A stretch of 64,000 nucleotides of DNA from Ramichloridium luteum (lineage: Eukaryota; Ascomycota; Dothideomycetes; Mycosphaerellales; Dissoconiaceae), in the NCBI GenBank assembly GCA_002368545.1, contig MTSC01000009.1:248001-312000 (forward strand), given 5' to 3'. Below are positions 54,508 through 64,000 of this stretch, one piece after another (position 1 is the stretch's first letter; the number at the start of each line of letters is the position of its first letter). A program made the position numbers and the translations under genes. The notes under the pieces are model-generated. The model saw only the letters and a list, made by a program, of their open reading frames with translations. It did not search any database and had not been told where the DNA came from.

Positions 54508-57114
54508 TTACGCTACCACATTCTGTACCTCCCTTGGACCCAATACTGCCGCCCGCACCTGCAAAACCGCCGTCATCTCTAGCATAAATTCCTGCAGCAC
54601 GACAACATTTGTCAAAACATGGTTTAGACTTGCTGAGTATGTCGGATGCTCCGCCGCATTCTTGTCTGCGTCGTCTCCAGCAGTGCTAGTTGTGGATGTA
54701 GCAGCATCCTGAAGCGGCAGTGTGATGGTCTGCATCAGGATGTCCGTCGTCGATGGCGAGTCTGGTGGCGGCGGACGGAAGACCGAAGGACGTGGCCCGG
54801 GAGAACGACTGGCTTCGCGGGATGGTGCCCTCGAGCCAGGGCGCGGCGAGAGACCTCGCAGAGAGGACGCCGAAGCGCGCTCACGTAGTCGACTCCGGCT
54901 TGGGCTCCGGCTCACGGAGCGGAACTGCGGCGGCACTTCGAGGAAATGCGGTTGCGTTGGGCTGTTCATCAGCGAGGGCGGCTCGCTGGCGAGAAAGTCG
55001 ACGTTCGATGCCTGTAGCATGGTCTTGCGGACGGCGATCAACTGATCGAGGTTCTTCACCTTCTTTCGCACGCTATCTAGCTGTGCTGCAAGGTCTTTGA
55101 GGATTGTGTAGAGGATCGGCGCCGAGGCATCAGACCAGACGGGTTGGCGACCTGCGCGCTTCAGGGCCAGCCAAGCTTGCTCCTCCTCCGTGTCCAGGAA
55201 TGCTTGCCATGGCCGCACAGCAGCATTGGCTTCGTCGCTGAACGCATATGAGGAAGGCGCCATGGCGGCCCAACCGTCCAGGCGGATCTCGACGCAGACT
55301 GCCATGGAGATAAATGCCTGGGTCAGGGCCAGGTTGACATCCACGGAATTCGTGAAAAAGGTGCCGAGCAGTGAACACATGGCCTTGAAAAGGCTGTCTT
55401 TGTTGTCTAGCACATACTCATTAAAGTTCACTCGTCCATCCGCGGTACCAGAGCCCAGACTGGAGAGTTGAGGAGACACCTGATTCTCGATCGTGTAACG
55501 AACGTCCTCGCAGAGACCGTTGTACGTGGTTTCCAATCCGAAATGGGGATGAAGCGATGCCGCAAGTTGCGCGAACTGGTCGACCTCGACTTCCAGTGCG
55601 CCGATGGAACGGCTCGGCTCGGAGTCCTTGACCTTTTGGACCTTTAGCAGTGTTCCAAACGCATACTTTCGCTGGCGTGATATCAATGTCGATGTCAGTT
55701 TGAGCGCGGCAAAGGACGTTTGACTGCTCTTCGAAGCGACATTGTTGACAATAAGATCGAACAGGTTGAATAAGGTAGGTTCCATTCCATCATTGGACTC
55801 TGGAGGTGGATTCAGGCTCATCAGACTTTGCTTCCGCCGTAGAGCAGATGAAGAAGCAGATGGCTTTAATGACTTTAGTGAAATGGTCGAGGTCGCCAAT
55901 GTGTTCTCCTCCTCATCCTGAATAGCAAGGAGATACGTTAAGATCATGTGGACCAGATCTGGGTAGTCGAGAGATTCCAGGGCGGCTTGGAGGTAAGTAA
56001 GCACAGCGACGGAGCTGCCGCCATCCGTATCGCTGGATTGAAGTAAAGAGGGGTATAGTAACTGTTGTAAAAAGAGAACTTGAAAGTGGTCAAGGAGTGT
56101 CTGCTTGACATCGGCACTGCGCGAGTGGTCCAGGATGTCTTGCCAGAAAGCCAGGTAGGAGAGAAATGTGGCCATGTGGGCCCTGTGTCGTTCAGAAAAG
56201 GCCGATTCGGCCGTAGCGCGCGTGTGCGTGGTCGTGTAGTCGCTCATAGCGAGTACCGCCGGCAGAGTCGCGTCGGGGTGGAGGATGCTGAGCTCCCGGC
56301 TCAGCTGGCTGTATAGTGCTCCGAGGCCTGAAGCCATCAGCGTCGGCAGATCGCTCTGGACAATCCATTCTTCCAGCTCCACCGATCGACCGGTCGCCTC
56401 GAAGATGTAGAGCAATCCAGTCCGAGCGAAGTCGCCTATCCTGCCCTCGTGGTGAACCCGGTCGATCAGTAGATAGCAAAGGGGGAAGTCGTCCTTTTGT
56501 GTGATGCCCACGAAATTGTTCTTCTCCTTCAGCACGAGCTCTTCCAGCTCCTGCTTCACGCTCGACTGGAACCAGACGGGCAGAATCTCGGGCTGCATAC
56601 GGATCTTGGCGGAAATGGTGAACAAGAGCTCCAGAATCGCTGTTTCCGTATCCATCCCGATCAACACATTGCCGGTATCTACCACCCTTCGGATCAACCG
56701 CATCAAGCTCTTAGCGAATGGTGCGCTTGACACGAAGTCTTCCTCCTCGCTATCCACGAGCGCGGCGAACGTCGCGATTGCGCTCCGGATGATTGGCTCA
56801 TGCTGGCTCGCCGTCGCGGCCCGGGCGATGACCGCGTACAGCTGGCTGGTGCTCGCGAACTGAATGCATGAATGCGGGACGGGCGCGCGCGTCTCGTCGC
56901 GGAGCAGGTTCGCGATCCGCTCTAGGCAGGAATGCAGCTCGCTGAGCAACGGCGCCTCGTTCGACGGATTCCGTGGCCGGTTGATCAGCTGCAGGATGTT
57001 GTTGTAGATCTTGCGGAACTTGACCAGGCGGGCCTGCGGGTCGTTGGCTGGCGGGCGCGGTGCGGCTTTGCGGGCGGTCGTGGAGGTGCCGATCAAGCGC
57101 GACAGCCAGTCCAT
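54508..57114 (-). CDS. fhipA: FHIP / RAI16-like protein (FTS-Hook-FHIP complex)
   Basis: Intronless, 868 aa, in the size range of fungal FHIP proteins such as Aspergillus FhipA, which link early endosomes to dynein through HookA and FTS. The RAI16-like core is all-alpha and begins with MDWLSRLIG and KFRKIYNNILQLI; conserved blocks include LLDHFQVLFLQQLLYPSLLQS and the YLQAALESLDYPDLVHMILTYLL pair, and a central LFNLFDLIVNN. The C-terminal ~150 residues hold a Ser/Arg-rich disordered segment (residues about 738-800) followed by a helix. Function inferred from family. Confidence 0.87.
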   Translation of the reverse strand: MDWLSRLIGTSTTARKAAPRPPANDPQARLVKFRKIYNNILQLINRPRNPSNEAPLLSELHSCLERIANLLRDETRAPVPHSCIQFASTSQLYAVIARAATASQHEPIIRSAIATFAALVDSEEEDFVSSAPFAKSLMRLIRRVVDTGNVLIGMDTETAILELLFTISAKIRMQPEILPVWFQSSVKQELEELVLKEKNNFVGITQKDDFPLCYLLIDRVHHEGRIGDFARTGLLYIFEATGRSVELEEWIVQSDLPTLMASGLGALYSQLSRELSILHPDATLPAVLAMSDYTTTHTRATAESAFSERHRAHMATFLSYLAFWQDILDHSRSADVKQTLLDHFQVLFLQQLLYPSLLQSSDTDGGSSVAVLTYLQAALESLDYPDLVHMILTYLLAIQDEEENTLATSTISLKSLKPSASSSALRRKQSLMSLNPPPESNDGMEPTLFNLFDLIVNNVASKSSQTSFAALKLTSTLISRQRKYAFGTLLKVQKVKDSEPSRSIGALEVEVDQFAQLAASLHPHFGLETTYNGLCEDVRYTIENQVSPQLSSLGSGTADGRVNFNEYVLDNKDSLFKAMCSLLGTFFTNSVDVNLALTQAFISMAVCVEIRLDGWAAMAPSSYAFSDEANAAVRPWQAFLDTEEEQAWLALKRAGRQPVWSDASAPILYTILKDLAAQLDSVRKKVKNLDQLIAVRKTMLQASNVDFLASEPPSLMNSPTQPHFLEVPPQFRSVSRSPSRSRLRERASASSLRGLSPRPGSRAPSREASRSPGPRPSVFRPPPPDSPSTTDILMQTITLPLQDAATSTTSTAGDDADKNAAEHPTYSASLNHVLTNVVVLQEFMLEMTAVLQVRAAVLGPREVQNVVA

Positions 57115-57737
57115 CTCATCTCATGACTTCATCGGAGCGTGTGGTGGTGATGTGTCGTGCAGCCCAGACTAGCACTGGGTATCGAGAGCTCGCGAGCTCG
57201 GCGATTTTTCAAGGGTAGGAGACGCGGCAGGCTAACGCGGGAGGCGCATGAAGATTGGACCCTGACATCCTCGATACGAAGGTCCGGTAAGTTAAAGTGA
57301 AGCTCGGCAGCTCGGTATTTCTGAACCATCGACTACAATAAGAATTGAGTCTCAAGTGGCAAGTTTTATTCCGTTGAAGTCATGAAGTGCTGCTCTTCAT
57401 CATGTATCTTTCTATTTCCACCCGTCAGAATACACTGAGTAGCCGTCAAATATCGCCTGACCCTATCAACATCACTGTCGATTGAGTCGTTACAAGAGCG
57501 TCTCGGCCTTCCATTACCCAAGTGATCAATGCTGAATGTCGCAAGAATGCCCATACCAGAAACCCAACGAGACCCGTAGGCTCCCACAGCCATCTACCTC
57601 TTGGCAGATCGACCTCTCTGCCTGTGGCATCACCATCGGACATTACATCGTTCTCCCCATCTATAGATCATAACAGGGTCGCTCCGGAGCCTCAAAGCGC
57701 CATTTCATGCCTCCATGCCTTCATATCATCATAATCA
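57115..57737. other. intergenic
   Basis: 623 bp between two minus-strand genes. No feature recognised. Confidence 0.5.
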
Positions 57738-60215
57738 TCATTTCGCCTCCGCCCTTCCCACGCCCCAACTCCCCAGCCACCGTCTCGCCTTCTCCTCGTC
57801 CCCGCCTTCCGCCTCGAGCGCCGCGACCCACCACTCCTCAACATAGCCCCCATTGCCACCGAAGGCCGCTGCTGCCTTCTCTCCGCCTTCCTCTCCGAGC
57901 AATTTCGCCAACATCCTCCTCTTCTGACTCGCCTCATCGACACAAAAGCTGACCTGCACTTGCTCTTCTCGCGTCGCCTCCTGCTGCGCCTTCAACGCAT
58001 CCAAAACAGGTTTGACCATCGGCACGGCCTCCTTCGCCGGGACACTGCGGCCCGCTGCGGAGTCGCCCGGGTTCAAATGCCCCCTTCCAGTCCGACAGAA
58101 CGCGTTCCCGCACCAAGCCTTCCCACAACCCGTGCCGAGCTGCTGCAGGTACCGCCTCTCGATCCGGCGGCGTAACGCTTTCCCGTCCGGGTCATACATG
58201 GAGACGTACAGGGGGCCGAAGCAGACGGAGCAGAGTCCGAGGTCGTTACTGTTGTTCTCATTCTTCTCCACCCCTGCTGCGGAGGTTGCTCCACCCCGAA
58301 CGGTCCTGCCGCAGAGCGCATTCGCGCAGACCACCGGCGTTGGCCGGCGCAGCCGGTCCATCTCGTGGAAGTTCTGATGCGTGGCGAGGTCCCGCAGCCG
58401 GACGAATTTGCCGCAGAGCGGGCATTCGGTGGTGCGGGCTCCGTCGGCGAGTTCGTGCGGGGTGAGACCAGATAAGAGGACATCGGCGGAAGGCACTCCA
58501 TCCGGGTCGCCTTCTTGCGGCACGAGCAAATGGCAGAAACGGCAGAGGATTAATTTTCCCGGACAGGTGGTGGTACGGTGGTGTGCGAGGAGCGGGAGTG
58601 TCGGGAAGGTTTGCGTCGTCGGGCAGGAGATGCAGTTGAAAGGCTCCACGGGGTGGTAGAAGTAGTTGTGGTATTGCTGCGAGGCGGCAGTATTGCCCCA
58701 GACCGGTTCAGAATGGTTTTCCGGACAGTGCCAGTGCGCGGCGTACTCCAGCGAGCGTTTCTGAAAGACTTGCCCGCAGCCGGACGGGCAGAGCTGGTTG
58801 TTGCGATAGCAAGTCGCTTCGTGCAGCGCAAGGCGCGCGGAGGGGATCCAGTGCGTACAATTCTTGCAGCGAACGTCGCCTTCGTTTGGAGGGGTAGTTG
58901 TATCGTGTTGTGCGCCTTTGGCGTCGGGCCCGTTCGTAGTGACGTCCGGATGCTGCACCCGTAACGTGAATGCCCTCGGCGTCGTATCTTGCCGTGCCTT
59001 GTTATTACCCTGTCCGTCCGCGCTGAGGGTAGGATCAAACGAATGCACCGTAACCAACAATCCTTCCGCCCCCTCTAACTCGACATTCGTGGCCTCCAGC
59101 CGGATTCGTTTCGTTGGCCGTGTCCCCAACTCCCCAAACACGAACTCATCGATCCTCGGCTTCGCCTGCTGCGTCGCCTTGCTAGGGCTCACCAGCAACG
59201 CCAGCGTCTCTGTCTCCCCATCCGCCGCGTCTAACGAGATCTCCACCGGCAGTGCACGATTCCAGCTTGGCAGAGTGAAATCCACATAATCCCCAAGAAC
59301 GACCTGCCCTTGTCGCGGACGAAACAAGTCTAGTTCGTCGCCGACTGAACTCCCTCGTTCCGTCTCTTTCCTGCGTGCATGTTTCTCTGCGATCTGCTTC
59401 AACGTTTCTCGTGCTTGCTCTTCATTTAACGCTTCAATATCCACTTCGAGATCTGTATCCACGACGCAGATGCCTTCGGCGTCTTCGGGTAAGAAACTAT
59501 CAATTAAGAACTGAAACTCCTTTTTCTTGCCCGCCGTCATCGTGGGCACGACCAGCACTTCGCCTTTTGTCAGAGTCGTATAGTTCGCGCGGAGATGCTG
59601 CTCCAGCAGCGCTTTCCAATCTTCGGGATCGTACCCGGCCTCGAGTGGGCGGAGCTTGACAAAAGTGCCCTTGGGGAGCTGGCGCGCGTGCACGCTGAGC
59701 ATGACGGGTTCGGAACCAGGGACATCCTCATGGCCGGAGTCATTCCGATCACTCATCTCCTCATCCTCGCCCTGCTCCTCCTTCCCTCGCCTCCTGCCGC
59801 CACCATCACCAGCCTCACTTGTGATCCCTAACGCCCCCCGCAAAAACCCGCTCAAAACCACCTCGCCCTCATCCGCAGAGAACTCGCGGATTCCCGCATA
59901 CACCACCCTCCCATTCTTCGGATTCACGACCCGGAATGTAAGTGGATAGGGCAGCTGCCCCCGTAAGTCCTGGTACTGCTGCTCGGCGCGCTGATGCAAG
60001 GATTGATTTTCGGAGTCGAAGGGGTCGTAGGCGGGGAGATGGCCGCGCGCGACGGTCGCGGCGGACGCAGCGCACGCGGATAAGAGGGCTTCGAGGGCGG
60101 AGTTGGGGAGCAGGAGTTTGTCGCCGGTGGGTAAAGTGTGTGACGTGCTGGTGGGAGCAAGGCGGAGTTGCGTGGTCCAGCTTAGGGTTAGAGGCGGCGC
60201 GGGCGGTTCGGACAT
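57738..60215 (-). CDS. Ufd1-like protein with C-terminal TRAF-type zinc fingers
   Basis: Intronless, 825 aa. N-terminal about 330 residues match the Ufd1 N-domain (double-psi barrel plus alpha/beta): VLSGFLRGALGI, the SEPVMLSVHARQLPKGTFVKLRPLEAGYDPEDWKALLE block and later the KGEVLVVP strand. The rest carries several Cys/His units: CKNC-HEATC, CPSGCG-HWHC, CISC-HHRTTTC, CRFC, CPLCGKF-HQNFH, and C-terminal CSVC and CGKAWCGNAFC. Fungal proteins of this shape are annotated as Ufd1-like / TRAF-zinc-finger; a link to Cdc48-dependent ubiquitin handling is inferred from the N-domain only. It is much longer than canonical Ufd1 (about 360 aa) and lacks an evident Npl4-binding tail. Confidence 0.85.
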   Translation of the reverse strand: MSEPPAPPLTLSWTTQLRLAPTSTSHTLPTGDKLLLPNSALEALLSACAASAATVARGHLPAYDPFDSENQSLHQRAEQQYQDLRGQLPYPLTFRVVNPKNGRVVYAGIREFSADEGEVVLSGFLRGALGITSEAGDGGGRRRGKEEQGEDEEMSDRNDSGHEDVPGSEPVMLSVHARQLPKGTFVKLRPLEAGYDPEDWKALLEQHLRANYTTLTKGEVLVVPTMTAGKKKEFQFLIDSFLPEDAEGICVVDTDLEVDIEALNEEQARETLKQIAEKHARRKETERGSSVGDELDLFRPRQGQVVLGDYVDFTLPSWNRALPVEISLDAADGETETLALLVSPSKATQQAKPRIDEFVFGELGTRPTKRIRLEATNVELEGAEGLLVTVHSFDPTLSADGQGNNKARQDTTPRAFTLRVQHPDVTTNGPDAKGAQHDTTTPPNEGDVRCKNCTHWIPSARLALHEATCYRNNQLCPSGCGQVFQKRSLEYAAHWHCPENHSEPVWGNTAASQQYHNYFYHPVEPFNCISCPTTQTFPTLPLLAHHRTTTCPGKLILCRFCHLLVPQEGDPDGVPSADVLLSGLTPHELADGARTTECPLCGKFVRLRDLATHQNFHEMDRLRRPTPVVCANALCGRTVRGGATSAAGVEKNENNSNDLGLCSVCFGPLYVSMYDPDGKALRRRIERRYLQQLGTGCGKAWCGNAFCRTGRGHLNPGDSAAGRSVPAKEAVPMVKPVLDALKAQQEATREEQVQVSFCVDEASQKRRMLAKLLGEEGGEKAAAAFGGNGGYVEEWWVAALEAEGGDEEKARRWLGSWGVGRAEAK

Positions 60216-61767
60216 GGCAGTGATTGGCGTGAGTCGGTAGATAGCTGAAGGTCGTAGCGCCTGTGGAAGTGGTGTTGTCTGTTAAATTTGTCCGTCTGAT
60301 CGGTTCGGAATAGCAAGGTCGGCTATTAATGTCGCCGATGTTGAGCTGCAAAAGAACGAATGACGTATCACAGAATTATGTGCCGATGAGAAGTGGATGT
60401 TGCAGCCGGTGCCTGGACATCTCGTCAACTCTATAATCCTTGTCGGCAGCAGATGAGAAAGAACTTACCTTGCAGAGACAGAAAGCAGGGGCGAACATCA
60501 AGGCTTCTCGAAGCTGCGATTTCTACGAATTTGATATGTCATCGAAGGCGATGACTGCTAGCGGGGATGGTTGGCTGGCCCCGGCTTTGGTGGGGAACGG
60601 GCGGCGGCAGCCATCTTGGGACTCTACTGTCATTATATAGACAACTTCGACTAGATGACGAAGAAGAATAAGAATAATTATATCATAATTAATAGCTAGG
60701 AAGAATTTGTTGCATTAAAAAGGATCAGAGAGTAATAAGCATTGTATTTCGATTAGGACGATAATAAACTAAAGAGTCGTAAAAAAGGTCGTAAGGCAAG
60801 AAAGGTTTATCTATAGCGGCATGTTATTATTGGACAAGAGGCCAATAAACAGCAGTTCAAGGAAGAAGGCAACATTAGCTTTCGAGCGACTCGCAAAATA
60901 TGAGACGATGAGATATTCAGATGGTGTCTGCTCATATCTGGTCGACGGTCACGGAGAAGCATGCGCTGTTTTCGGAGCACCACCTTTACGTGCGACAGCC
61001 GAACCACCCTCGCTTAGCAGTCTCGTCAGCTCATCGCGCATCGGCTGAGGAGGAGAGCATGAAGTAGCTAAAGATACCAATCTCGGCCACGACTTATGTC
61101 GCTCACATCAACCAGGCAGTGACAAGTCAGCGATGCCGTTATTCCTACCGTACAACTTCCGCCGGGGCCGTGATGGCGGATGTGTACGGCTAGGTTTCCG
61201 GCGGAGATCGCATGTCACCGAGGGATCGCATTGTACATCGTTCGGTTCCTTGATCGGATCTCAGTTGGGAACATTCAACGTTCTTTCAACGTCCTTCGAA
61301 GGCGTGCTACTCGCGCACGCTTGGTCCCTGCTGTCACAGGATCCGTGCAAGCGACGGTTCGGCAGCGGGGGACTATCGTTAGGCCGTTGGTACCAAGCCG
61401 GACGGGTGATAAGTCGGAGTGCGGAGGTGCTTGTGCTTGTGTAGCCTCGAGCCAGCGCGGGCGGATTTCATTACCACCATCACCACTAGAACGATATCGA
61501 CCTCGCACGGGCACGCTGATCAAGGCACTCACGGCACTACTACAGTACTGCTGTGGGCGAGACACTCTGTTAGCCTTTGGTCGGCTCTTGCACGCTTCTG
61601 GCCGGTCCCGCGCTGCTGTGCGTGCGTGAGGGCTTTCACGCCTTTTCATTCCCTGCAGCGGCCGCCAACGTGTCTAAGTCTTCCTACTGCTGGGACCCCC
61701 TAATGCGGCTGGTTCCTACGCGAGCCACGTCCTCTGCTGCAGCATCTCATCGGCACCCGAGACGAAG
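60216..61767. other. 1.55-kb intergenic region with AT-rich patch
   Basis: Divergent promoter side for the Ufd1-like gene and for the gene at the right edge. Includes a marked AT-rich patch (listed). Frames at 61133-61777 overlap on both strands and have no family features. Confidence 0.5.
60650..60910. other. AT-rich patch, possible decayed repeat
   Basis: A sharp compositional change to A/T-rich, purine-rich sequence in otherwise GC-moderate DNA. One plus-strand frame between 60780 and 60910 reads as a Lys/Arg-rich segment broken by two stops. This fits a small RIP-degraded transposon remnant, but no terminal repeats or transposase motif can be seen. Confidence 0.35.
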
Positions 61768-64000
61768 ATGCAGATAGACCGTCGTCCGAGGGAGCAGACT
61801 ATTGATTACTATGACAATGGTGGCGACGAGCCCGCGACGAGGACCGGCAGAATGCACACCGTCGCCGCCGCACATGAACCGTGGCGCGCTCCCGCACACG
61901 CGAGCCCTCACCCTCAGTCAAACGCATATGCACCTGCGCCTTCCCACGCGCACCGCGATCGCTTAGACACCCAGGACCAGCAACAGCAACAACAGCTTGA
62001 CCAACGGCAGCGGTATCGCGTGGTCGCAGATCCGGACCAGTTCGCTCCCCTTCCCGCCGCCGACGACAGCCTCGATTCTTCTTCACACTCATCGCGCCGA
62101 TCCCGCGCCAGGACCATTACTCGGACCAAGACGGACACGGCCGTCATCTCTTCGATCATCTCCTCACTGGATCACCTCGAGACCTCGCCCGTCCCGGTCG
62201 ACGCCGAGTCCGCGCCCAGCGCCTCCGTCAGCCGTGACCGACGTCGACACCGTTCCGACGGTCGCCGCTCGCCATCCTCCACATCCCAATCCTCCCTGTC
62301 CACTTCTCGCTCCTTCACCCGGCGGAAGTTCACGCCCGGCCTCGACGTGGGCTATGGAATCGCAGTTGCGCCCGAGGATGATCGCCCGGTAACTGCCTCG
62401 ACAATCGCCTCGACTTCCACAGCCGTCGATCGGAACCCGCGGCCACAGCCTCTGTTCGCAACGCCGAACAGCTCCTCCTGGAACAGTTACGCAGCGCATT
62501 TGACTCGCTCGCGTCCGAGCTCCCGTGGCAGCAGCCTCTCAGGAACGAGCAATCAGGCCGAACGCCAGGCAGGGCGGAATAAATTGAGCTCCGAGAGTTG
62601 GGTGCGGAGGACCTCGCCGTCGGAAGAGCCTGTAACGGACACACCTCGCAGCAGGACACCACGAAAGAGCTTGCGTCGGGTCACTTCACAGGAGTCTTTG
62701 AGGCCAGGACAGGCCAGCGCACCAGTCCTATCACCACCGCCGCCCCCGGGCGTCATCGACCTTCCACCGCCTCCACCCATCCCCGTTGGTGAGCATATTG
62801 TCGCCCGATCGCCTAGCCAATTTATGACACCACGAGAGCGTATTGTGCTTGTGGAATCACCCGTTGAGGAAAAGCGAGAGATACTGTTACCCAGTCCCAC
62901 GACACCAGAACGGCAGCCAGTCGCGAAGGGTTCCGCTTCTCCACCAGCTGCCATTGTTCCGTCTCCACCGAAACAGCTCACGCCGCCGCGTGCGGTGCCT
63001 GTCCCGTCACCAAGTCCGATTTCCGACTCCATTCCAACGCGGACGTCATCGCTGCGGCAGTCAAGCAGCAGCCCTGCCTCAACAAAGCGCTCGAAGAAGC
63101 CCAAAAAGAGCGCGACGAACGGTGGCATGACCACGACACAGAGCGTCTTTGCGCCACGGCGGTCGAAGCCGATCCCAGAGTCGAGCTGGGCGGACCTAGG
63201 CGAGGATGACGAGACGGTCAAACGTATCCGCGAGTTGCGCATCCTGCGCGAATCACGCCTCAAGAGTCTTGAGACGCAGTCAGAGTCCACATCACCCACT
63301 CCTCTGCCACAGGACGGGCTCAACGGTTCATCTGTAGTGACGGATCTGCCGAGTCGGAAGAGCGTGGAGACGAATACTGTCCACCGCCTAAGTCGCATTC
63401 AGCCGAATCGAGCTGTCACCGAGCCGGTGCTGGTACCGTATCTACCTAATCGGACTCCATCTCCTGCGGTGGCGTCAGTGCCCTGGGAAGGTCCGATCTT
63501 TCCCCCTGACCGCTTTGATCCCTCGCCGCGTGAAAACTACTCTCTGGACGTTCAACGGCCTTTTGCGTCAGAGTTCCTCCCCGCCAAAGCACTTTCAGAT
63601 TCGAATGTCACACCTACCAAACTCTCGCTCGATTACTCCTACTCAGACGCAGTCGACGTACTGCGTTTCGTTGAGGGCGAGGATGATGGGGCCGCACGTG
63701 TCACGCCGTCCCGCGAGCGTTCGTCAAGCCCGGTCCACCCGCGGTTCTCTGCGACACAGGTCATACCTCCAACACCCGTCCAACCGGCCAAATCGAGACG
63801 CGGCCGGCCGGACATCTTCAAATTCGCAACATCTAGTTCTTCTTCCGCAGCAGCGGACCTCGAGCGAAAGAAGAGCCGGCGGCGCTCCATCAACACTGGC
63901 GCGGCTAGCAATCCTGCGCGCGCTGCGGAGCCCAGCCCCGCGCGGCGCAACAGCCTCGATGCACAGGTTACAGAATATCTCTCCGCGCCGCGCCTCAGTC
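61768..64000 (+). CDS. large disordered Ser/Pro/Arg-rich protein, 3'-truncated
   Basis: Starts at ATG 61768 and stays open for 744 codons to the right edge, without any stop, so it is one long real exon. The product is mostly low-complexity and predicted disordered: a Gln-run near residue 70, repeated Ser/Arg patches, a Pro-rich SPPPPPGV...PPPPP segment (about 320-335) that could be an SH3 or profilin ligand, Lys/Arg-rich nuclear-signal-like patches, and one ordered-looking helix SWADLGEDDETVKRIRELRILRESRLKSLETQ (about 475-505). No known domain recognised; a scaffold or cortical role is possible. The ordered domain, if any, must lie beyond the window. An upstream exon cannot be excluded. Confidence 0.72.
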   Translation, partial: MQIDRRPREQTIDYYDNGGDEPATRTGRMHTVAAAHEPWRAPAHASPHPQSNAYAPAPSHAHRDRLDTQDQQQQQQLDQRQRYRVVADPDQFAPLPAADDSLDSSSHSSRRSRARTITRTKTDTAVISSIISSLDHLETSPVPVDAESAPSASVSRDRRRHRSDGRRSPSSTSQSSLSTSRSFTRRKFTPGLDVGYGIAVAPEDDRPVTASTIASTSTAVDRNPRPQPLFATPNSSSWNSYAAHLTRSRPSSRGSSLSGTSNQAERQAGRNKLSSESWVRRTSPSEEPVTDTPRSRTPRKSLRRVTSQESLRPGQASAPVLSPPPPPGVIDLPPPPPIPVGEHIVARSPSQFMTPRERIVLVESPVEEKREILLPSPTTPERQPVAKGSASPPAAIVPSPPKQLTPPRAVPVPSPSPISDSIPTRTSSLRQSSSSPASTKRSKKPKKSATNGGMTTTQSVFAPRRSKPIPESSWADLGEDDETVKRIRELRILRESRLKSLETQSESTSPTPLPQDGLNGSSVVTDLPSRKSVETNTVHRLSRIQPNRAVTEPVLVPYLPNRTPSPAVASVPWEGPIFPPDRFDPSPRENYSLDVQRPFASEFLPAKALSDSNVTPTKLSLDYSYSDAVDVLRFVEGEDDGAARVTPSRERSSSPVHPRFSATQVIPPTPVQPAKSRRGRPDIFKFATSSSSSAAADLERKKSRRRSINTGAASNPARAAEPSPARRNSLDAQVTEYLSAPRLS

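Noticed and set aside
62553..63398. 281-codon minus-strand frame at the right edge
   Set aside because: Antisense to the longer plus-strand frame, which stays open over 2.2 kb; Gly/Ser-rich shadow.

Overview
This window is nuclear DNA from a filamentous ascomycete (Pezizomycotina). Evidence: short spliceosomal introns of about 45 to 105 bp with GTRNGT donors, YAG acceptors and CTRAC-like branch sites; roughly 0.5 gene per kb on both strands with no operons; and fungal families such as a SomA/Flo8 regulator, X325/BIM1, CGR1, FAA1-type ligase and DUR3. Gene style and moderate-to-high GC suggest a Dothideomycete or a relative, but that placement is inference.

Layout, left to right. 1-14 kb: 3' part of a SomA/Flo8-type activator, a GFA/CENP-V-fold protein, a DUF1479 oxygenase, the meiotic recombinase DMC1 (seven exons), a seven-knuckle CCHC protein (GIS2/CNBP), UDP-GlcNAc pyrophosphorylase, and a membrane-anchored unknown protein. 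14-32 kb: RRP7, xylitol dehydrogenase, an eight-cysteine secreted protein, a 2.7-kb gene-poor stretch, a DUR3-type urea transporter with three GATA sites upstream, a Rieske/AIF-like reductase, a DUF2306 membrane protein, a 14-TM MFS exporter and a universal-stress-domain protein. 32-48 kb: succinate-semialdehyde dehydrogenase, a small membrane protein, a probably mitochondrial SDR, mitoribosomal mL49, a rhodanese, CGR1, a long-chain acyl-CoA ligase and an X325/BIM1-like copper-site secreted protein. 48-64 kb: a second SDR, a nitronate monooxygenase, an acidic unknown protein, a FHIP/RAI16 trafficking protein, a large Ufd1-like zinc-finger protein, an AT-rich relic-like patch, and a long disordered-protein gene that runs off the right edge.

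The genes are mostly housekeeping and scattered metabolism. I see no biosynthetic cluster, CRISPR array, intact transposon or obvious defence locus. Loose themes are ribosome biogenesis (RRP7, CGR1, mL49), nitrogen and carbon use (DUR3, nitronate monooxygenase, succinate-semialdehyde and xylitol dehydrogenases) and mitochondrial proteins. The most interesting items are a GFA-fold protein lacking its central zinc cysteines, the X325/BIM1-like protein, the Rieske-AIF fusion with two plausible starts, the eight-cysteine secreted protein, and the long edge-truncated disordered protein. I did not find a clearly new system. Exon boundaries were derived by hand from splice signals, frame and family alignment from memory, so each is a prediction.
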